Positions 36,072 to 45,233 of a stretch of DNA of 64,000 nt are shown piece after piece (positions within the stretch are counted from its first letter, which is position 1; every line of letters starts with the position of its first letter). The position numbers and the translations under genes were made by a program. Under the pieces are notes generated by a model. The model did no database searches, was not told the DNA's origin, and saw nothing but the letters and a program-made list of their open reading frames with translations. The DNA lies in assembly GCF_019511445.1 (NCBI RefSeq), contig NZ_JAEUAN010000014.1, forward strand, positions 62,001 to 126,000, read 5' to 3'. Source of the stretch: Aliirhizobium wenxiniae. Lineage in GTDB: Bacteria > Pseudomonadota > Alphaproteobacteria > Rhizobiales > Rhizobiaceae.

Positions 36072-37675
36072 CCCCAGAACCAGAAGCCTGGGACTACATC
36101 ATCGTCGGCGGTGGAAATGCCGGCTGCGTGCTGGCCGACCGGCTAACACAATCCGGTCGCCACAAGGTCCTGCTGCTCGAGGCCGGAAGTCCCGCGCGCA
36201 GCATCTGGATTGGCATACCAGCTGGCTTTTCCAAGCTGCTCGTCGATCCGGTCTATAACTGGCGTTTCAAATCGGAGCCGGAAGAGGCGACCAACAATCG
36301 GGTGATCTCGGTACCTCGGGGTAGGGGGCTCGGCGGTTCGACGCTGATCAACGGAATGATCTATGTCCGCGGGCAACAGCAGGATTACGATGGCTGGGCG
36401 CAGGCGGGCTGCCGTGGCTGGAGTTTCGAAGACGTGTTGCCCTTCTTCCGCAAGGTAGAGGATTTCGACGGGCCAAAAAGCCCATTGCGCGCTCGCGGCG
36501 GGCCGCTGCCGCTAACGACGGTAGCACTGAGGCCGACGATCGGCGAAGCCTTCATCACGGCAGCCGGAGAGGCCGGTTACCCGCGTAATCCAGACTATAA
36601 TGCTGAGAGCCAGGACGGGTTCGGTTATTATCAGGTCAACCAGAAGGAAGGCCGCCGGGTGAGTGCGGCGGACGCCTACCTGAAACCAGCGATGAAGCGC
36701 TCCAATCTCAGGGTGCTGACCGATGCCCATGTGCTGCGTGTCGATCTCGACGGCAATCGCGCCACCGGCGTCACCGCCCGGGTCGGTGGAACAGAGCGTC
36801 ACTTCGTTGCAAAGGGCGAGGTGATCCTGGCGGCTGGCGCGGCCCAGACACCCCAACTGCTGGAGCTTTCCGGTATTGGCAATCCTGACATTCTCCAAAA
36901 CCTTGGCATTCCGGTGAAACATGTTCTTGCAGGCGTCGGCGAAAACTATATCGACCATTTTTGCACCCGCATGAACTGGCGCGTAAAGCAGCCTTTCACA
37001 CTCAACGAGCAGACGCGGGGCCTCCAGCTGGCGCGCGCGGTTGCGCAATATGCCGCGACCCGGAAAGGCATTCTGACGCTCGGCACCGGGCTGGTGCATG
37101 GCTTCGTGCGCACCCGCGAGGGACTGGCTGGGCCGGATGTCCAGTATTTCTTCATGCATGCAAGCTATGCCAATGCCGCTGAGCGTATACTCGACAAACA
37201 TCCGGGGATGACGATCGGCGTCACCCAGCTCCGGCCGCAGTCACGCGGCTCCATCCATGCCGCCTCACCCGACCCCGATATGGGACCGGTCATCCGCCCG
37301 AACTTCCTCGCAGTCGAAGAAGATCGAACGGCTATTGTGGAAGGTATGAAGCTTGCCCGGCATATCGTCGAACAGCCGGGGATGGACAGTTTCCGCGAAA
37401 GCGAAACGAGCCCCGGCAAAGATTGTCGCAGCGACGAGGACTGGCTCGCCTTCGCGCGTGCCAACGGTCAGACGATCTACCATATCTGCGGCACCTGCCG
37501 TATGGGCAGCGACCCGGTCGCCGTCACAGATCCGACACTGAAAGTGAACGGTGTGAAAGGGCTGCGCATTGTTGACGCCTCGATCATGCCGACCATGGTT
37601 TCTGGCAACACTCAGGCGGCCGTTTTCATGATTGCCGAGAAGGGAGCTGACCTGATCCTTTCGGAGGCAAAATAG
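36068..37675 (+). CDS. GMC family FAD-dependent oxidoreductase (choline/alcohol dehydrogenase type)
   Basis: This is a 535-residue GMC flavoenzyme. FAD motif 'IIVGGGNAGCVLADRL' is near residue 12, then 'GRGLGGSTLINGMIYVRG' and 'AAGAAQTPQLLELSGIG'. The C-terminal active site has 'YHICGTCRMG' (catalytic His) and 'VSGNTQAAVFMIAEK' (Asn partner). It is the last gene, with a 4-nt overlap to the hydroxyacid dehydrogenase. It would oxidise a primary alcohol in the same pathway. The 231-nt gap that follows (37676-37906) shows no gene I can support. Confidence 0.94.
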   Translation: MTPEPEAWDYIIVGGGNAGCVLADRLTQSGRHKVLLLEAGSPARSIWIGIPAGFSKLLVDPVYNWRFKSEPEEATNNRVISVPRGRGLGGSTLINGMIYVRGQQQDYDGWAQAGCRGWSFEDVLPFFRKVEDFDGPKSPLRARGGPLPLTTVALRPTIGEAFITAAGEAGYPRNPDYNAESQDGFGYYQVNQKEGRRVSAADAYLKPAMKRSNLRVLTDAHVLRVDLDGNRATGVTARVGGTERHFVAKGEVILAAGAAQTPQLLELSGIGNPDILQNLGIPVKHVLAGVGENYIDHFCTRMNWRVKQPFTLNEQTRGLQLARAVAQYAATRKGILTLGTGLVHGFVRTREGLAGPDVQYFFMHASYANAAERILDKHPGMTIGVTQLRPQSRGSIHAASPDPDMGPVIRPNFLAVEEDRTAIVEGMKLARHIVEQPGMDSFRESETSPGKDCRSDEDWLAFARANGQTIYHICGTCRMGSDPVAVTDPTLKVNGVKGLRIVDASIMPTMVSGNTQAAVFMIAEKGADLILSEAK

Positions 37676-37906
37676 ACCGGAAGGCAACGCGATGGGTGTA
37701 TACTCCATTCAGACTATCAGGTTTTCAGCAACGAACTCAACTACAGCTATCATCTCGAAGGAGCGATCGACCTCACTCCTCCAATCACCGAGCAGGTCCG
37801 AATAATCTCTCTCCAGCCGGAATACGCGACACGGAATTATGCTGTTCCGATCTCCGCGATTTCACTCGTTGATGAGGATTGATTTCATTCCTTCTCTTCC
37901 TTCGGA

Positions 37907-38920
37907 TCAACCGCTACCTCCCTCGATCATGACCATTGGCCATATTCGGCGACGCAGGTCGCCGTAGCTTTGCCGATATGCGGGCATCACTGACAGCAGT
38001 GTTTCGGCCAGCGCAATTCCGAGCTCGTGAAGGGAAAGGCTGAATCCGGTCAGCGACGGCGACAGGAATTGCGTATGCGGGCTGTGGCGGCCGACGATGG
38101 CGATGTCTCGGCCGGGCTGTATTCCTGCGTCTTCCAGTCCCTTGTAGAGACCCGTCACCAATGTCTCGTTTACGAGTGCGATTGCCGAGGGGCGCGAAGG
38201 CCGAGCCGCGATCTCCTTGGCGACCGCATAACCGCCGGCTTCACTGGGCTTTGCTCGAAAAACGTTCTCTTCGCGCAGGCGGATTCCGTTTGCGGCAAGG
38301 ATACTGCGGCAGCGCTCGATGAAGAGATAACCTAAATTGAGATCGCCGTGTGGCCAGATCACGCCGATGTCTTTGTGCCCTGCGAGAATAAACCGTTCCA
38401 TCGCGGCTTCGGCCATCCCCTCGAAATCGAGGTCGATCCACGGTTGGCCCACATCGGTCAGGCTGCGGCCAAGCGAGATGAAGGGGATCTTGTGCCGTTC
38501 AAGCAGTTCGAAACGGGCATCGTTGCGGCGTGTCGCTGAAAGTATGATCGCATCGGCAAATCCGCGTGCCACCGTGCGCTGCAGATAGGCATCCGGATCC
38601 TCTGAGGACGAGCAGAGAAGGGCAACGAGATCGAGATCGTGTCGCGCCAGAACGGTCTGGACGCCGTCGAACACGCTCATGAAAAACGTGTCGCCCTGAC
38701 CGGTGATCTCCGGCCCGGTCTGCATCATGAAACCGATCACGCCGGTCGAGCCCTTGCGCAGCGAACGGCCCGACTGATTGGCGACATATCCAAGTTTTTC
38801 AGCAGCTTCCAACACACGCTTTCGTGTCTGCGGATTGACATCCGCCTTACCGTTGAGCGCCCGCGAAACGGTGCCGATCGAGATGTCGAGATGGTCCGCG
38901 AGTTGCCGTATGCCCTTCAT
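37907..38920 (-). CDS. LacI family transcriptional repressor
   Basis: This 337-residue repressor has the LacI headpiece 'MKGIRQLADHLDISIGTVSR' and 'ALNGKADVNPQTRKRVLEAA' with the hinge helix at about 50-58, then a Peripla_BP_3 sensor domain. The start at 38920 is set by the family N-terminus, with AAGGCGG upstream; a frame extension to 38983 crosses the promoter. It is divergent from the Gfo/Idh-isomerase-ABC operon and almost certainly binds the palindrome at 38989-39004. The effector should be a sugar or cyclitol from that pathway. Confidence 0.94.
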   Translation of the reverse strand: MKGIRQLADHLDISIGTVSRALNGKADVNPQTRKRVLEAAEKLGYVANQSGRSLRKGSTGVIGFMMQTGPEITGQGDTFFMSVFDGVQTVLARHDLDLVALLCSSSEDPDAYLQRTVARGFADAIILSATRRNDARFELLERHKIPFISLGRSLTDVGQPWIDLDFEGMAEAAMERFILAGHKDIGVIWPHGDLNLGYLFIERCRSILAANGIRLREENVFRAKPSEAGGYAVAKEIAARPSRPSAIALVNETLVTGLYKGLEDAGIQPGRDIAIVGRHSPHTQFLSPSLTGFSLSLHELGIALAETLLSVMPAYRQSYGDLRRRIWPMVMIEGGSG

Positions 38921-38958
38921 GCGAATGCCGCCTTTTATCGCTCTGCCGAGAACCAGTA

Positions 38959-39004
38959 TTGACAAAATACCAGACATGTCCATAGTTTCCGTAAACGTTT
39001 ACGG
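38959..39004 (+). promoter_or_regulatory. Promoter with LacI-type operator palindrome
   Basis: TTGACA (38959-38964) and CATAGT (38981-38986), 16 bp apart, form a promoter for the plus-strand operon. The perfect 16-bp palindrome CCGTAAACGTTTACGG (38989-39004) lies over the expected start point. The central CG and the AAACGTTT core match LacI/GalR-family operators. Confidence 0.8.
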
Positions 39005-39047
39005 TCGTTGCAGGAGGTGCTGCACCGGAAATGTCTGGGAGGTGTTC

Positions 39048-40082
39048 GTGTCATACAATGTCGTTTTGTGTGGATGCGGAGCTATGGCCAAAGGCTGGCT
39101 CCGCGCGGTCCAATCCACTCCGGAACTGAGAGAGGCGCTCCGCATCGCGGGTCTTGTCGATCTTGATGAGCGTGTCGCCCGCGCACTGGCGGAGGAATTC
39201 GGCCTTGCGGATGCCGTTGTTGGCACAAACCTTGTAAGAGTGCTGGCTCAGACTGAAGCCGATATCGTTTTCGACGTTGTCATTCCAGCGGCGCGCCATA
39301 CGGTGGTTACGGCGGCACTGGCCCAGGGATGCCACGTGCTGAGCGAAAAACCCATGGCCAATTCCATGGAGGAAGCCGCCGATCTCCTGAAGGCTGCGGC
39401 ACAGGCCGGAAAGATCCATTCCGTCGTCCAGAACCGGCGTTTTATATCGGGCGTGCGCCGCATGCGCCGCCTGGTAGAGAGTGGTGCCATCGGTGACGTA
39501 ACGGCAATCCATTGCGACTTTTTCATCGGTCCGCATTTCGGTGGTTTTCGCGAGAAGATGGACAATGTCCTGCTGCTCGACATGGCGATCCATACATTCG
39601 ATGCGGCCCGTTATGTCTCCGGCAAGACGCCGCTTTCGGTCTATTGCCTGGAAACCAATCCGCCCGGTTCCTGGTATGCGCATGGCGCTTCGGCGAACGC
39701 CGTCTTCCGCTTTTCCGACGATGTCGTTTTTACCTATCGCGGCTCCTGGTGTGCGGAAGGCGAACGGACCAGCTGGGAAAGCGCGTGGCGCATCGTCGGT
39801 ACGAAAGGCATGTTGACCTGGGATGGTGAGGACGGTTTCCGGGCCTCTGTCGCGGGCGGTGATGATGGCCTTTTGCGCGGATTTTCACCGGTCGACGTGC
39901 CGCCGCCATCGCGGGAGGAGGAAACACACGGGCATGCCAGCGTCATCGCCGATTTCCTCAACGCCTTGAGCACGGGGAGGCCGCCGGAAACGGCCGGTGA
40001 AGACAATATCCGGAGCCTCGCCATGGTGTTTGGTGCCATCGAAAGCGCCCGGCTCGGGCGCAGTGTCGAGCTTGCAGCATAG
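39048..40082 (+). CDS. Gfo/Idh/MocA family oxidoreductase
   Basis: This 344-residue NAD(P)-dependent sugar or cyclitol dehydrogenase has the Rossmann start 'NVVLCGCGAMAKGWLRAV', the conserved 'HVLSEKPMANSMEEAADLL' (catalytic Lys of the EKP motif) and the C-terminal sheet domain with 'LLLDMAIHTFDAARY', where Asp and His are typical catalytic positions. The GTG at 39048 is preferred since GGGAGG sits 5-6 nt before it; the open frame upstream to 38778 overlaps the divergent repressor. First gene of the LacI-controlled operon. Confidence 0.93.
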   Translation: MSYNVVLCGCGAMAKGWLRAVQSTPELREALRIAGLVDLDERVARALAEEFGLADAVVGTNLVRVLAQTEADIVFDVVIPAARHTVVTAALAQGCHVLSEKPMANSMEEAADLLKAAAQAGKIHSVVQNRRFISGVRRMRRLVESGAIGDVTAIHCDFFIGPHFGGFREKMDNVLLLDMAIHTFDAARYVSGKTPLSVYCLETNPPGSWYAHGASANAVFRFSDDVVFTYRGSWCAEGERTSWESAWRIVGTKGMLTWDGEDGFRASVAGGDDGLLRGFSPVDVPPPSREEETHGHASVIADFLNALSTGRPPETAGEDNIRSLAMVFGAIESARLGRSVELAA

Positions 40083-40093
40083 GGAAGAGAATA

Positions 40094-40999
40094 ATGAGCG
40101 TAGATTTTAGCAACTCCATCCGCGTCGGCACGATGGTCAGCGCCACCAAGGGGCAGGCGGCCGAGCGTATTGCGCAGATCGCAGACATGGGTTTTGAAAG
40201 TTTCGAGCCGTTTTTCTGGCAGACAACCAATGGTCAGGATATCGCCGAACTTGGCAAACGATGCGTCGATGCGATCGGTGACAGGGATATCACCATCTCC
40301 ACGATCGGCATGTTCGGCAATCCGCTTGAGGGCACCGATATCGACCTTCAGACCCTGCAGGGCTGGAAGGATTGCATCGACAATGCCCATCATTTCGGTG
40401 CCACCTGCGTGGCCGGCTTTACCGGTCGCATCCGCAACCGGCCGCTGCCGGAAAGCCTGCCGCGATACAAGGAAGTATTTGGCGAACTGGCCAAACGTGC
40501 CGCCGACAAGGGGGTGAAGATCGCCTTCGAGAATTGCGCCATGGATGGCAACTGGCAGACCGGCGACTGGAACATCGCCCATAATCCGGATGCCTGGGAA
40601 CTGATTTTCAACGAGACGCCGGATGACAATATCGGCCTGGAATGGGAACCGTGCCATCAGATGGTCTATCTGATCGACCCGCTGCCGCAGATCCGCAAAT
40701 GGGCGCACAAGATCTTTCACGTGCACGGCAAGGATGCCACGATCCGCTGGGATGTGATCCGCGAACACGGCATCTTTGGCAAACATCCGTTCGTCTTCAT
40801 GCGCACGCCCGGTTTCGGCGACAGCAACTGGACGGACATCATTTCGGAACTGCGGCTCGCCGGCTGGTCCGGCTCCATCGATATCGAGGGCTGGCACGAT
40901 CCGGTTTATCGTGATGCGCTGGAGATGACCGGTCAGGTCCATGCGCTCAATCACCTGAAACAAGCACGCGGCGGAAATTTTGTCGTTGATCCGCAATAA
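40094..40999 (+). CDS. Sugar phosphate isomerase/epimerase (xylose-isomerase-like TIM barrel)
   Basis: This 301-residue AP_endonuc_2 family protein carries metal-binding positions in 'VKIAFENCAMDGNWQTGDWN' (Glu), 'IGLEWEPCHQMV' (Glu/His), 'HVHGKDATIRWD' (His) and 'GSIDIEGWHDPVY' (Glu). It follows the Gfo/Idh gene by 11 nt with a GGGAAGAG ribosome site. Gfo/Idh plus TIM-barrel isomerase pairs act in sugar-epimerisation or inositol-like pathways through keto intermediates. The specific substrate is not visible. Confidence 0.92.
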   Translation: MSVDFSNSIRVGTMVSATKGQAAERIAQIADMGFESFEPFFWQTTNGQDIAELGKRCVDAIGDRDITISTIGMFGNPLEGTDIDLQTLQGWKDCIDNAHHFGATCVAGFTGRIRNRPLPESLPRYKEVFGELAKRAADKGVKIAFENCAMDGNWQTGDWNIAHNPDAWELIFNETPDDNIGLEWEPCHQMVYLIDPLPQIRKWAHKIFHVHGKDATIRWDVIREHGIFGKHPFVFMRTPGFGDSNWTDIISELRLAGWSGSIDIEGWHDPVYRDALEMTGQVHALNHLKQARGGNFVVDPQ

Positions 41000-41073
41000 G
41001 GAAAATGCGCCGATCGCATGAGGAGGTGCGGCCGGCGGCATGACGTCAAGGATAACCGAAAAGGAGGAGAACC

Positions 41074-42306
41074 ATGGGTATCCGAAAGCATTCGATTGCC
41101 ATCGCACTGGCTCTGACATGTGCCTCGCTCGTCAGCTTTCAGGCAAGGGCTGAAGACGTGAAATTGACGTTGTGGTCGCTGGATCGCGATATACAGCCGG
41201 CGCCCAACCTGATCAAGGAATTCAACGAACAGAAAAACGGCATCCAGATCGAGTACCGGCAAATCCAGTTCGACGATGTAGTGAGCGAAGCAATGCGCGC
41301 CTATTCCACCGGCAAAGCGCCCGATATCATCGCCATCGATAATCCGAACCACGCCATGTTTGCCTCTCGCGATGCCTTCCTCGACCTGACGGACATGATC
41401 GAGAAATCGACGGTCATCAAGCCGGAAAACTATTTCCAGGGGCCGCTGAAATCCGCCACTTGGGACGAAAAATATTACGGCGTGCCGAAGGCGACCAACA
41501 CGATCGCGCTCTATTACAACAAGGATCTGTTCAAGGCGGCGGGTCTTGATCCGGAAAAGCCGCCGAAGACCTGGGATGAACTGGTCGAGACCGCACGCAA
41601 GCTCAACGATCCGTCCAAAAACGTTTATGGCATCACCTTCTGCGCCAAGGCCAATGAGGAGGGGACGTTTCAGTTCCTTCCCTGGGCGCAGATGGGCGGC
41701 TCCACCTACAAGACCATCAACGGCGAAGGTGCGGTGCGCGCGCTCACCACCTGGAAACAGCTTCTGGACGAGAAGCTGACCTCGCCGGATACGCTCACCC
41801 GCAGCCAGTGGGATTCGACCGCGACCTTCAACGCCGGCAATGCCGCCATGGCGATTTCCGGTCCATGGGAAATCGACCGCATGCTGACGGACGCCAAGTT
41901 CGAATGGGGCACCGCGCTTCTGCCGGTTCCGCGGGACGGGGCACAGCGTTCCTCGGCCATGGGCGATTACAACTGGGCGATCTTCTCCAGTTCCAAACAT
42001 CCGGAAGAGGCCTTCAAGGCGCTCGAATTCTTCGCCTCGAAGGATGCCACCATGTACAAGGATTTCGGTCAGCTCCCGGCGCGTGCCGATCTGCCCGTGC
42101 CGCCCACCGGCAATGCGGTGAAGGATGCGGCCTTAGCAACCTTCCTCGAGCAGATGAAATATGCACAGCCGCGCGGCCCGTCACCTGAATGGCCAAAGAT
42201 TTCCAAGGCCATCCAGGATGCTATCCAAGCGGCACTGACCGGCCAGATGGAGCCGAAGGCAGCGCTTGATCAGGCGGCTGAAAAGATCAAGTCGATCGAA
42301 GGGTGA
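41074..42306 (+). CDS. Sugar-binding protein, SBP family 1
   Basis: This 410-residue periplasmic binding protein has a signal peptide ending 'SFQARA' at residue 26. The mature start 'VKLTLWSLDRDIQPAPNLIK' and 'AAMAISGPWEIDRML' near residue 265 are SBP_bac_1 landmarks. AAGGAGGAGAA precedes the ATG. A strong hairpin lies between this gene and the permease genes, as is common where the binding protein is made in excess. Confidence 0.93.
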   Translation: MGIRKHSIAIALALTCASLVSFQARAEDVKLTLWSLDRDIQPAPNLIKEFNEQKNGIQIEYRQIQFDDVVSEAMRAYSTGKAPDIIAIDNPNHAMFASRDAFLDLTDMIEKSTVIKPENYFQGPLKSATWDEKYYGVPKATNTIALYYNKDLFKAAGLDPEKPPKTWDELVETARKLNDPSKNVYGITFCAKANEEGTFQFLPWAQMGGSTYKTINGEGAVRALTTWKQLLDEKLTSPDTLTRSQWDSTATFNAGNAAMAISGPWEIDRMLTDAKFEWGTALLPVPRDGAQRSSAMGDYNWAIFSSSKHPEEAFKALEFFASKDATMYKDFGQLPARADLPVPPTGNAVKDAALATFLEQMKYAQPRGPSPEWPKISKAIQDAIQAALTGQMEPKAALDQAAEKIKSIEG

Positions 42307-42373
42307 CACGCCCATTGGCCCGCCATCTCCGCTGTTGCGGGCCAAAAATCCCGTTTCCTCCCGGACGGTTCTG

Positions 42374-42405
42374 CCCGGCACGCCCCCGGTGGGCGACGTG
42401 CCGGG
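42374..42405 (+). promoter_or_regulatory. Intercistronic hairpin after binding-protein gene
   Basis: A perfect 9-bp stem CCCGGCACG / CGTGCCGGG (42374-42382 and 42397-42405) encloses a second short stem (GCCC / GGGC). There is no T run. Such hairpins protect the 3' end of the upstream message and attenuate the downstream permease genes. Confidence 0.6.
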
Positions 42406-42433
42406 TGGTTCCGAGCGATCACATGAGGTTTTG

Positions 42434-43336
42434 ATGAGACGGATTATAGCAAGCGTCAGAGATGGTCGTGGTTTCGACTTCGTGCTTGTCGGCGTGCCCT
42501 TCGCGTTCCTGTTCGCGCTGGCCGGCTTGCCGCTGATCTACAATATCCTGATGAGCTTTCAGGAAGTGGACATGTTCAGCCTCGGCAGCTTCATCCGGCC
42601 CTTTGTTGGCATCGACAATTACGTGGCATTGTTCCGGCAGCCGGAAACATGGCCGATCCTGACCAATACGCTGATCTTTGTCGTCGGCTCGATTGCCGGA
42701 CAATTTGTCATCGGCTTCGGTCTCGCCCTGTTTTTCTGGACGAGTTTTCCGGGTGCAAGCTGGCTGCGCGGGCTGTTTCTTGTATCCTGGGTCATGCCAG
42801 GCCTTGTCGTCGGCGCAATTTGGAACTGGATACTCTCCGGCGATTTTGGTGTCCTGAATTTCTTCCTGCGCGAAAGCGGGCTGATCACGGCCAACATCTT
42901 CTGGCGCTCGGATCCGAATTTCTCGCTGTGGGCAGTTGTCATCGCCAATATCTGGCTCGGCACATCCTTCAACATGATCCTGCTGTCGGTCGGTCTTTCC
43001 GCCATTCCCGGTGACCTCTACGAGGCGGCTGATATGGATGGTGCCAATGCATGGCAGCGTTTCTGGACGATCACGCTGCCGATGATGCGCTCCACCATCG
43101 GCGCGATCATCGCGCTCGGTCTGATTTTTACGCTGCAGCAATTCGATCTGTTCGCGGCCATTACCGATGGTGGACCGAACAATTCTTCAAATGTCGCACA
43201 ATACTGGGCGTGGGACCTGTCCTTCCGCCAGTATGATTTCGGCCGGGGTGCCACGATCTCCGTCATCATGACCGTGTTCGTGATGTTCGCCGCTGCCGTT
43301 TATGTGCGCTCCACACGTCATGAGGTGCGCGGATGA
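42434..43336 (+). CDS. Carbohydrate ABC transporter permease (MalF/UgpA type)
   Basis: This 300-residue permease has six helices and the coupling loop 'DLYEAADMDGANAWQRFWTI' near residue 200. The ATG at 42434 has ATGAGG upstream; the open frame back to 42266 covers the hairpin and is rejected. It overlaps the MalG-type gene by 4 nt. Confidence 0.93.
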   Translation: MRRIIASVRDGRGFDFVLVGVPFAFLFALAGLPLIYNILMSFQEVDMFSLGSFIRPFVGIDNYVALFRQPETWPILTNTLIFVVGSIAGQFVIGFGLALFFWTSFPGASWLRGLFLVSWVMPGLVVGAIWNWILSGDFGVLNFFLRESGLITANIFWRSDPNFSLWAVVIANIWLGTSFNMILLSVGLSAIPGDLYEAADMDGANAWQRFWTITLPMMRSTIGAIIALGLIFTLQQFDLFAAITDGGPNNSSNVAQYWAWDLSFRQYDFGRGATISVIMTVFVMFAAAVYVRSTRHEVRG

Positions 43337-44160
43337 GCGAGACCGCCCGCAATCGCCTGATGCTGATGATCGCGCTCATAATGGCGGCCATCTATCTGTT
43401 CCCGCTCTACTGGATGTATGTCACGTCCCTGAAGAGCGGCTCGGAAATGTTCGCTAATCCGCCAAGCTTCCTGCCGTCCTCGGCGCAATGGCAGACCTTC
43501 GCCTTTGTCTGGGAAAGCCGGAACCTGGGGCGTTATCTCTGGAACTCGACGGTCATCGCCTTCGGTTCCGTGGCCCTGATCGCCGTGCTCGGCACCGGCT
43601 GCGCCTATGTTCTGGCGCGCTACCGCAATGTCTGGGTCGATCTCGGACTTTTCCTGATCCTGATGCTGCAGGTCCTGCCCGCATCGCTGATGGTGACGCC
43701 TATTTTCGTCGGTTTCACGCAGGTCGGCCTGCTCGATTATCCGCGGCTGGCGGTCATTCTGGCGATAGCCGCCAAAAGCATGCCGTTCTTCGTGGTTCTG
43801 GTTCGCGCCACCTTCATGGCGGTGCCGATGGAACTGGAAGAGGCGGCGCTGGTCGACGGCAATTCGCGTGTCGGCGCCTTTTTCAACATCGTCCTACCGC
43901 TTGCCCGCAACGGCATCCTCGTCAGCGCCATCCTTATCTTCATGCAGGCCTTTGGCGAGTTCGTCTATTCGAAGTCGATGATTCAGGATGTCAGCCTGCA
44001 GCCGGCAAGCGTCGGCCTCAATTCCTTCATGGGGCCGAACACCAGCGAATGGAACAACATCATGGCCTACGCCACGATGTACGTAACCCCCATCCTTGCG
44101 ATCTTCGTGCTTCTGCAGCGGCGCATCGTCTCCGGCCTCACATCGGGAGCCCTCAAATGA
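43333..44160 (+). CDS. Carbohydrate ABC transporter permease (MalG/UgpE type)
   Basis: This 275-residue permease shows an N-terminal helix 'LMLMIALIMAAIYLFPLYWM', EAA loop 'ELEEAALVDGNSRVGAFFNI' near residue 180 and C-terminus 'LQRRIVSGLTSGALK', the family ending. Overlaps of 4 nt at both ends couple it to its permease partner and the ATPase. Confidence 0.94.
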   Translation: MSETARNRLMLMIALIMAAIYLFPLYWMYVTSLKSGSEMFANPPSFLPSSAQWQTFAFVWESRNLGRYLWNSTVIAFGSVALIAVLGTGCAYVLARYRNVWVDLGLFLILMLQVLPASLMVTPIFVGFTQVGLLDYPRLAVILAIAAKSMPFFVVLVRATFMAVPMELEEAALVDGNSRVGAFFNIVLPLARNGILVSAILIFMQAFGEFVYSKSMIQDVSLQPASVGLNSFMGPNTSEWNNIMAYATMYVTPILAIFVLLQRRIVSGLTSGALK

Positions 44161-45233
44161 CCCAGCAAATCGAACTTTCCGGTATCAACAAATATTATGG
44201 CGCCTACCATGCGCTGAGGGACATCAACCTGTCGATTCCGAAGGGTGCTTTCGTCGCATTGGTCGGACCGTCCGGCTGCGGAAAGTCGACACTTCTACGC
44301 TCATTGGCCGGGCTCGAAACCATCTCCAGTGGCGATCTGGTGATTGCAGGCGAGCGGATGAACGACATGCCGCCGCGAAAGCGGGATCTCGCCATGGTCT
44401 TCCAGTCCTATGCGCTCTATCCGCACATGACGGTGGAGCAGAACCTCACCTACAGCCTTCGCATCAAGGGCGTGAAAAAGGCGCAGGCGAAAAAGGCGGC
44501 AGAGGAAGTGGCGGCGATTACCGGCCTGTCGGACCTGTTGCACCGTTATCCGCGCGAGCTTTCGGGCGGCCAGCGTCAGCGCGTTGCCATGAGCCGGGCG
44601 ATCATACGCCATCCGAAAGCCTTCCTGTTCGATGAACCACTCTCGAACCTTGATGCTGCATTGCGCGTGCATATGCGCAAGGAAATCCGGGCGCTGCATG
44701 ACCGGCTGGGCGCGACCTCCGTCTATGTCACGCATGATCAGGTGGAGGCCATGACGATGGCGGACCATGTGGTGATCATGCGCGCAGGCGTGATTGAACA
44801 GCAGGGCAGGCCACTCGATCTTTACGACCGTCCGGCCAATCGTTTCGTTGCCGGCTTCATCGGTTCGCCTGCGATGAATTTCATTCCTGCCAAAATTGGT
44901 GAGAATGGCAGGTCCTTGGTTCTCGATCTGCCCGGTACCCAGATGCTCGATCTTGATCTCGCCCTACAGCCCGGACGGGAAGTGCTGGTCGGCGTTCGTC
45001 CGGAACATCTTGTGATCGCACCGCCGGATCAGCTCGGCTTCGATGTCCCGATCGTTGCGATTGAATCGACGGGAGCTACAACGTTCGTCACGACGCAGAC
45101 TTCGCCTGAGATCGTCTTCGTGCAGAACGGGCGTTCGTCGCTTCAAGCCGGCCATACCGTCCGGCTGGGCTTTGCACTTGAGAACGTGCATATCTTCGAT
45201 GCAGCGTCAGAGCAGCGGTTGAGTGGAGATTGA
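44157..45233 (+). CDS. Sugar ABC transporter ATP-binding protein (MalK/UgpC type)
   Basis: This 358-residue ATPase shows Walker A 'VGPSGCGKSTLLRSLAG', signature 'LSGGQRQRVAMSRAI', Walker B 'AFLFDEPLSNLD' and a C-terminal TOBE domain ('VLVGVRPEHLVIAPPDQ'). The ATG at 44157 overlaps the permease stop (ATGA). A longer open frame beginning at 43488 runs through the permease gene in another frame and is spurious. It is the last gene of the LacI-controlled operon. Confidence 0.94.
   Translation: MTQQIELSGINKYYGAYHALRDINLSIPKGAFVALVGPSGCGKSTLLRSLAGLETISSGDLVIAGERMNDMPPRKRDLAMVFQSYALYPHMTVEQNLTYSLRIKGVKKAQAKKAAEEVAAITGLSDLLHRYPRELSGGQRQRVAMSRAIIRHPKAFLFDEPLSNLDAALRVHMRKEIRALHDRLGATSVYVTHDQVEAMTMADHVVIMRAGVIEQQGRPLDLYDRPANRFVAGFIGSPAMNFIPAKIGENGRSLVLDLPGTQMLDLDLALQPGREVLVGVRPEHLVIAPPDQLGFDVPIVAIESTGATTFVTTQTSPEIVFVQNGRSSLQAGHTVRLGFALENVHIFDAASEQRLSGD

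Noticed and set aside
37676..37906. A possible IS3 transposase tail ('GCILHSD') in frame after the GMC stop codon
   Set aside because: Only seven residues resemble the family and the following 50 do not; probably chance.
39734..41119. A 461-codon minus-strand frame opposite the Gfo/Idh and isomerase genes
   Set aside because: It spans two well-supported plus-strand genes and their junction; no motif supports it.
43488..44156. A 5' extension of the MalK-type ATPase frame through the permease gene
   Set aside because: The extension is Arg/His-rich shadow sequence; the ATPase family N-terminus begins at 44157.
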